Positions 6,327 through 10,405 of a stretch of DNA of 10,405 nucleotides are shown here, in pieces; position 1 is the stretch's first letter; each line of letters starts with the position of its first letter. This stretch comes from an uncultured Lachnospiraceae bacterium (lineage in GTDB: Bacteria; Bacillota_A; Clostridia; Lachnospirales; Lachnospiraceae): NCBI GenBank assembly GCA_946614075.1, contig CAMOGO010000023.1:1-10405 (forward strand). The letters are read 5' to 3'. Under the pieces are notes generated by a model. That model saw only the letters and a program-made list of their open reading frames with translations. It was not told the origin of the DNA and searched no databases. Both the position numbers and the translations under genes were made by a program.

Positions 6327-6402
6327 AAGGGCTCCTCCTGATAATCATCGTTTGCAAATCTTTGCGAAAAGCAGTGCATTTGCTACCTAAGAATACGCAA
6401 GT

Positions 6403-6588
6403 CGGCCTGGAATGTCAACTCCTTAGGCCGCTGCCACAGGGCGAAAACGCCCAAAGCCAGGCCGCCGGCCTGCCCTGTTGAGATCCATTTCCGATGTCGC
6501 CTGCCGAGAAGTGCTTTTGAGCGCTTGCAATTTGAGGCCGCCTCATGTACAGTAGGCGAAGACTACGATTAAGGCCCCCAAATGGCCT
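6403..6588. other. Hairpin-rich intergenic region before the dihydrouridine synthase
   Basis: The 304-base gap between the divergent methyltransferase and dus genes has no credible gene. It holds several short GC-rich hairpins: CGGCCT/AGGCCG (6403-6430), GGGCG-AAAA-CGCCC (6439-6452), CAGGCC-GCC-GGCCTG (6458-6472), TGAGG-CCG-CCTCA (6533-6545) and AGGCC/GGCCT (6572-6588). An outer CAGGGC/GCCCTG pairing (6437-6442 / 6472-6477) competes with two of them. AGGCC/GGCCT recurs in four. It could be a dus leader, a small RNA or repeat remnants. No strong promoter is visible in the gap for either flanking gene. Confidence 0.4.
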
Positions 6589-6630
6589 GTTGCCATACAC
6601 AGAACCCGGACTGGAAAGGAGATACTTCCT

Positions 6631-7716
6631 ATGATCCTCGAGATGGCCCCGATGGAGGGCGTCACAAACTACATTTACCGGCAGGTCTTCGCCAAGTACT
6701 ATGGCGGGATTGATCGCTATTACACGCCGTTTCTCTCGCCGAACCAGAACCGGAGCTTTCTGACGAAGGAGTGGAATGAGATCAAGCCGGAAAATAACGA
6801 GGGCATCGATGTGGCCCCGCAGATCCTGAGCAACCGGGCGGATACCTTCATGTGGGCGGTGGAGCAGATCCAGGCGCTTGGATACCGGGAGGTCAATCTG
6901 AACCTCGGCTGTCCGTCGGGCACGGTGACGGCCAAGAAAAAAGGCAGCGGGGCGCTGGCGGATCTGGGGATGCTGAAGGATTTCCTCGATGAGATCTTCT
7001 GGCGGTGCCCGCTTGAGATCTCGATCAAGACCCGGATCGGTGTCAAAGACCCGGAGGAGTTTGATGCGATCCTGGAGCTTTACCGCCAGTATCCGATCAA
7101 GGAGCTGATCGTCCACCCGCGCGTGCAGAAGCAGTTTTATAAAGGAGAGCTTCATCCCGAGGCGTACGAGAAAGCGTATCGGTTAACGAACGCAACTGGG
7201 GACGAGGTGCGAAAATCCGGAGAGAATGCTACGGAAAAGGGACAAACGCCCCAGATTCACAGCTTTGACGGTTGCTTCCCAGTCAGCTTCAATGGCATGA
7301 TCTGCACGCGGGAGGACGCGGAAAAAGCGCTGGCTGCCTGGCCGCAGACTCATGCCCTCATGCTGGGGCGGGGCCTGATTGCGAACCCGGCGCTGGCCCT
7401 TGAGATCAAGGGTACCGGGCAGCGGGATAAAAAGACACTGAGGGCTTTTAGCGAGGAGCTCACAGCCCGGAACAAAGAGGTGCTGTCGGGAGATACGCAG
7501 CTGCTCGGCCGCATGAAGGAGGTATGGTTTTACCTGCTGCCGCTCTTTACCAACTACGAGGAGTACCAGAAGCCTTTCCGCAAGGCGCGGACCTACGCAG
7601 CCCTGCAGGAGGTCCTGAGCCGTTTATTTAATAAGGAAGAGCTCGCGCCGGACGGGAAATTCGAAGCAAACAGGGCATTTGTCAAAGAAGTAACAGGAGC
7701 AATAAAGTGTAAATAA
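6631..7716 (+). CDS. dus: tRNA-dihydrouridine synthase
   Basis: The enzyme is an FMN-dependent reductase that converts uridines in the tRNA D-loop region to dihydrouridine in the cytoplasm. The family is clear from the opening LEMAPMEGVTNYIYR, from NLGCPSGTVTAKKKGSGALAD with C94 as the catalytic acid, and from the substrate/FMN-pocket segments ISIKTRIG and VHPRVQKQFYKG. A late GRGLIANPAL block completes the TIM-barrel. The start is ATG 6631 behind AAGGAG with 9 bases spacing. At 361 residues it is somewhat longer than most Dus proteins. The excess is a polar stretch near residues 187-214, between the HPEAYEKAY helix and the FNGMICT strand, where the family usually runs directly into a YNGDI-like motif. 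The DNA there is bounded by an inverted repeat. It is the only plus-strand gene before the promoter at 7718. Confidence 0.94.
   Translation: MILEMAPMEGVTNYIYRQVFAKYYGGIDRYYTPFLSPNQNRSFLTKEWNEIKPENNEGIDVAPQILSNRADTFMWAVEQIQALGYREVNLNLGCPSGTVTAKKKGSGALADLGMLKDFLDEIFWRCPLEISIKTRIGVKDPEEFDAILELYRQYPIKELIVHPRVQKQFYKGELHPEAYEKAYRLTNATGDEVRKSGENATEKGQTPQIHSFDGCFPVSFNGMICTREDAEKALAAWPQTHALMLGRGLIANPALALEIKGTGQRDKKTLRAFSEELTARNKEVLSGDTQLLGRMKEVWFYLLPLFTNYEEYQKPFRKARTYAALQEVLSRLFNKEELAPDGKFEANRAFVKEVTGAIKCK
7196..7254. repeat. Imperfect inverted repeat in the dus insertion
   Basis: CTGGGG (7196-7201) pairs with CCCCAG (7249-7254), and TCCG with CGGA nearer the centre, giving an imperfect 59-bp hairpin. 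The left arm contains ACTGGGGACG, shared exactly with the first interspersed repeat copy near 1433. The segment is in frame and codes for the extra residues of Dus. Relation to the repeat family is tentative. Confidence 0.4.
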
Positions 7717-7717
7717 G

Positions 7718-7745
7718 TTGACAAATCGCATAGCGATGGTATAAT
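7718..7745 (+). promoter_or_regulatory. Near-consensus extended -10 promoter of the NlpC/P60 gene
   Basis: A perfect TTGACA (7718-7723) and a perfect TATAAT (7740-7745) are 16 bases apart, with TGG directly before the -10 giving an extended -10. It begins 2 bases after the dus stop. The transcript would start near 7752 with a small hairpin, CGGAT/ATCCG (7752-7756 / 7764-7768), at its 5' end. Strong constitutive expression is expected. Confidence 0.92.
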
Positions 7746-7806
7746 ATGACTCGGATGTAACAAATCCGTAATATTTTTAACAGAAAATTAACCGAGAGAG
7801 GTTCAT

Positions 7807-8946
7807 ATGCGTAAATCGAAATTACTTACCAAAATGGGATGCCTGACGATGGCCGCTATGATGTTTGCCGCACAGCCCGCGATGGCACAGGCGGCAGAGG
7901 TCAACAGAGAGACCACATCTCTGGCAGGTATTTCCACCGTAGTCGATGAGTATATTGAAAATAATGAAGGCGGAGAGGACCAGATCGTCGAGATGGTGAA
8001 CTCCGTTGTCGCTCCGACCGCGACGGTTTCGCTGGCCGATGGCCTCGTCATCGCGAAGGTTGATCAGTACGTCAACGTCCGTTCGATGCCGTCCACCGAG
8101 GGCGAGATCGTTGGTAAGATCTACGATCAGGCTGCGGCGACGCTGCTGGAGACCGTAGAGGGAGTTGACGGAGACTGGTACCACATCCAGTCCGGCAACG
8201 TCGACGGATACGTCCTTTCCTATTACTTTGTCACTGGCCAGGAGGCACAGGACTTTGCCATGAACTGTGGCAACATGTATATGGTCATTGAGGAGTACGG
8301 CATCAATGTCCGCTCCGAGGCCAATACCGACTGTGATGTCGTTACCGTTCTTTATCAGAATGATACCGCAACGGTTCTGGATATCGATGACCCCGAGTTT
8401 GTCCACGTCGAGCTCGACGATGGCGAGGAGGGATACATTTCCCGCGAGTACGTCGGACTTTATCTTGACTGTGACACCGCTCTGACTCTGGAAGAGGATG
8501 AGGCGATGTGGGAAGAGATCGAGCGTCGTGCACGTGAGGCTGAGGAGGCCGCTGCAGAGGCAGCCCGCCAGGAAGAGCTGCAGGCTTACTATGGCGCACG
8601 TTGGGCAGAGCGCAGCACGATCGTCGATTACGCTTACGCTTGCCTCGGCTGCGACTATGTATGGGGCGGCGAGGGTCCGTCCGGCTACGACTGCTCCGGT
8701 CTGGTTAAGTGTGCATACGCACAGGCTGGCTACTATCTGGCACATTCGTCTTCCGTACAGGGTGCGAGCGGTACGATTATCAGTATCTCCTCCGCACAGC
8801 CCGGCGACCTGGTCTGGATGCCTGGTCACATCGGTATCTACGTCGGAAACGGCCAGTGTATCCACGCAGCAGACTACGGCATCGGCGTTATCCAGTCCAG
8901 CGTCTGGTCCGTCGGTTGGTCCTACGCAGTCAGCATCATCGGCTAA
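7807..8946 (+). CDS. Secreted NlpC/P60 cell-wall hydrolase with two SH3b domains
   Basis: The 379-residue exported protein probably cleaves peptide bonds in the peptidoglycan stem (gamma-D-glutamyl-diamino acid endopeptidase activity is typical of the family). A signal peptide occupies residues 1 to about 29 (MRKSKLLTK, hydrophobic core, AMA-QAA). Two bacterial SH3 domains follow, at about 84-145 (VDQYVNVRSMPST...GYVLSYYF) and 163-220 (EYGINVRSEANTD...GYISREYVGL). An Ala/Glu/Arg-rich helical linker runs from about 228 to 270. The C-terminal NlpC/P60 domain has the catalytic C296 in YDCSGLVK, H341 in PGHIGIYVG and H353 in CIHAADYG. The start is ATG 7807 behind GAGAGG. It has its own strong promoter and a long terminator, so it is a one-gene unit. 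It likely works in daughter-cell separation or wall turnover. A gut-type scavenging role is possible but not shown. Confidence 0.95.
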   Translation: MRKSKLLTKMGCLTMAAMMFAAQPAMAQAAEVNRETTSLAGISTVVDEYIENNEGGEDQIVEMVNSVVAPTATVSLADGLVIAKVDQYVNVRSMPSTEGEIVGKIYDQAAATLLETVEGVDGDWYHIQSGNVDGYVLSYYFVTGQEAQDFAMNCGNMYMVIEEYGINVRSEANTDCDVVTVLYQNDTATVLDIDDPEFVHVELDDGEEGYISREYVGLYLDCDTALTLEEDEAMWEEIERRAREAEEAAAEAARQEELQAYYGARWAERSTIVDYAYACLGCDYVWGGEGPSGYDCSGLVKCAYAQAGYYLAHSSSVQGASGTIISISSAQPGDLVWMPGHIGIYVGNGQCIHAADYGIGVIQSSVWSVGWSYAVSIIG

Positions 8947-8964
8947 GTTCGTAATTAGATAAAA

Positions 8965-9009
8965 CAACAAAAAACTGCCGCATCTCTAAGATGCGGCAGT
9001 TTTTTGTTG
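8965..9009. terminator. Bidirectional Rho-independent terminator
   Basis: Perfect 19-bp arms (8965-8983 and 8991-9009) have a 7-nt loop. The GC-rich core ACTGCCGCAT is flanked by A-rich and T-rich ends, giving a T-run on both strands. It serves the NlpC/P60 gene on the plus strand and hicAB on the minus strand. Confidence 0.92.
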
Positions 9010-9060
9010 GTGGATAAAGCACAGATGTTTGTATGGGAGGTGGTGGCGAGAAAGCAATGA

Positions 9061-9408
9061 TCAGCCTTGTCTTGCCATAAGATATTCGGCAACAGATTCT
9101 TCTACGACCTTATTCAGCGATGTGCCATGGTTGAATGCATAAACAGCAGCTTTCTTGTGAAGCTCCGGATCCTTAAATCGGATATTGAAGCTACCCTTAA
9201 AGGCCTTTTCTGGCTTAGTGCCATTAGCTCTGCATAGCTCAAGATAATCATCGACAGCGCCTCTAAAATCCGCTATAAGTTCCGCCACGGTAGTTCCTTC
9301 ATAGGATATTAAAGAACGTATTCCCTGGACCTTTCCAAAAAGAATGCTATCTGCCTCGGAAAACTCAACACTGCCGATATAACCTTTATATTCCATTGTA
9401 TTATTCAT
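9061..9408 (-). CDS. hicB: HicB-family antitoxin
   Basis: The 115-residue protein is the antitoxin of a HicAB toxin-antitoxin pair. The N-terminal part (MEYKGYIGSVEFSEADSILFGKVQGI onward) is the partly degraded RNase H-like HicB domain that binds the toxin. The C-terminal part (FKGSFNIRFKDPELHKKAAVYAFNHGTSLNKVVEESVAEYL, about 68-110) is a ribbon-helix-helix DNA-binding domain of the Arc type. It is expected to bind the palindrome upstream and repress its own operon. It starts at ATG 9408, overlapping the hicA TGA by the four bases ATGA, with AGGAG inside hicA, so translation is coupled. Base composition is more AT-rich than the surrounding genes, consistent with acquisition. The bidirectional terminator lies about 50 bases downstream. 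Confidence 0.93.
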   Translation of the reverse strand: MNNTMEYKGYIGSVEFSEADSILFGKVQGIRSLISYEGTTVAELIADFRGAVDDYLELCRANGTKPEKAFKGSFNIRFKDPELHKKAAVYAFNHGTSLNKVVEESVAEYLMARQG

Positions 9409-9659
9409 ATTAATTTCTCCTGTTCTAATTTCTCCAGCAGTTGTTTTACCTGATAGTCCAGCAGTTCCTTACGTGGATGCGGTTTGTGAAGTAAAATCGA
9501 TCCGTGATCCTCACTGGTAAACATAACACGGGATCCACTAGTCTTTCCTTTGTTAGACCTGTTAAATGATAAATAAGAAAGCAGAGCCTCCGCCTCCTCG
9601 AAGGTAAAGTCGCGAGGCTTGGATTTTAGTTTCTTTATCAACTTATCTTTTTGTCCCAT
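9405..9659 (-). CDS. hicA: HicA-family mRNA interferase toxin (SGSRV variant)
   Basis: The 84-residue protein is the toxin of the pair, a small dsRBD-like RNase expected to cleave mRNA when free of HicB. Signs are the N-terminal KDKLIKKLKSKPRDFTFEEAEALLSYL helix and the strand NKGKTSGSRVMF. LLHKPHPRKELLDYQVKQLLEKL then forms the last strand and helix. Classical HicA proteins carry a catalytic His in a GSH motif; here the position reads GSR, and histidines occur instead in LHKPHP. This pattern fits a Firmicutes HicA subfamily I know from sequence, not by activity. I place the start at ATG 9659, with AGGAGG 5 bases upstream, rather than at the in-frame ATG 9707, which would overlap the -35 box and operator. 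Toxin precedes antitoxin, as in E. coli hicAB. Confidence 0.88.
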   Translation of the reverse strand: MGQKDKLIKKLKSKPRDFTFEEAEALLSYLSFNRSNKGKTSGSRVMFTSEDHGSILLHKPHPRKELLDYQVKQLLEKLEQEKLI

Positions 9660-9678
9660 ATTCTCCTCCTTGTTCAAA

Positions 9679-9707
9679 AGTATAACATGAGTCCAAAGGA
9701 CTTGCAA
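9679..9707 (-). promoter_or_regulatory. Promoter of hicAB
   Basis: On the minus strand TTGCAA (9702-9707) and TATACT (9679-9684) are 17 bases apart, with TGT before the -10 giving an extended -10. The start would be near 9672, leaving a very short leader before hicA ATG 9659. The upstream palindrome overlaps the -35. Confidence 0.7.
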
Positions 9708-9728
9708 CTATAAATAGTTGCATCCTTT
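9695..9728. promoter_or_regulatory. Palindromic operator of hicAB
   Basis: A perfect palindrome TGCAACTAT-AA-ATAGTTGCA (9703-9722) is extended by AAAGGA (9695-9700) and TCCTTT (9723-9728). It covers the hicAB -35 box. Its position and symmetry fit binding of the ribbon-helix-helix domain of HicB for autoregulation. Confidence 0.75.
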
Positions 9729-9810
9729 CCCTATCTCAACCACCGCAATTGTTGTAAACATCATTGCTCAATTTGACAAGTTAGTGTAGAATTAGAAATA
9801 AGCATTACAG

Positions 9811-9845
9811 AACCGGCCGGTCGTACCATACCTGCCGGTTTTTTG
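9811..9845 (+). terminator. Rho-independent terminator in the recombinase leader
   Basis: The stem AACCGGC (9811-9817) with GCCGGTT (9834-9840), extended by GG/CC, is followed on the plus strand by TTTTTT. No gene precedes it on this strand; upstream there is only a TTGACA at 9773-9778 and a TAGAAT at 9787-9792, weak promoter candidates. It would end a transcript of about 50 nt, acting as an attenuator or insulating the recombinase gene from upstream transcription. Confidence 0.75.
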
Positions 9846-9872
9846 TTGTTTCAAAACGTAAAGTATGAATGA

Positions 9873-10405
<533 letters not shown>

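Noticed and set aside
6354..6365. GCAAA-TC-TTTGC palindrome as an operator
   Set aside because: The arms are short, no clear promoter overlaps it, and such a site is expected by chance in this length of sequence.
6415..7155. 246-codon minus-strand open frame overlapping dus
   Set aside because: Most of it is antisense to the conserved part of dus, and it has no family features.
7822..8970. 382-codon minus-strand open frame
   Set aside because: It is antisense to the NlpC/P60 gene, which has promoter, signal peptide, catalytic residues and terminator in the correct orientation.

Overview
The window looks like chromosomal DNA of a Gram-positive anaerobe of the class Clostridia, probably Lachnospiraceae or a relative. 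This is inferred from strong AGGAGG-type ribosome binding sites on nearly every gene, sigma-A-like promoters, a lipobox on the TRAP binding protein, and the mix of families present. No rRNA or other marker gene is available to confirm it. Most of the window is moderately GC-rich; the hicAB block at about 9060-9730 is visibly more AT-rich.

Left part (1-6326), all on the minus strand. Reading in the direction of transcription, it holds a SAM-dependent methyltransferase of unknown substrate (6326-4986), then a TRAP transporter operon dctP-dctQ-dctM (4733-1642) with its own promoter, a candidate operator and a structured leader. A KduI/IolB-family sugar-acid isomerase follows (1399-584), then a small cysteine-free protein (473-162). 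Rho-independent terminators separate dctM, the isomerase and the small protein, so they form three transcription units. The pairing of a TRAP carrier for organic acids with an IolB-type isomerase suggests uptake and processing of a uronate- or inositol-derived acid. No other inositol or uronate genes are in view.

Middle (6327-9009), plus strand. After a 304-base hairpin-rich gap comes a tRNA-dihydrouridine synthase (6631-7716). A near-consensus extended -10 promoter then drives a secreted cell-wall hydrolase with two SH3b domains and an NlpC/P60 domain (7807-8946). A long bidirectional terminator closes this block.

Right part (9010-10405) is accessory DNA. A HicAB toxin-antitoxin operon lies on the minus strand with a palindromic operator over its promoter. 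Divergent to it are a short leader with a terminator and the start of a TTG-initiated serine recombinase that runs off the window.

The most unusual signal is a 31-bp interspersed repeat with terminal inverted repeats and the core GGGGACGGTTCTC. Two tandem copies lie between the TRAP terminator and the isomerase gene. Two full copies plus one truncated copy lie inside the methyltransferase reading frame, where two of them form a perfect inverted repeat, yet the frame stays open. A possibly related degenerate inverted repeat occupies an unusual insertion in the dihydrouridine synthase. Together these suggest a small non-autonomous element that can enter genes without breaking them.
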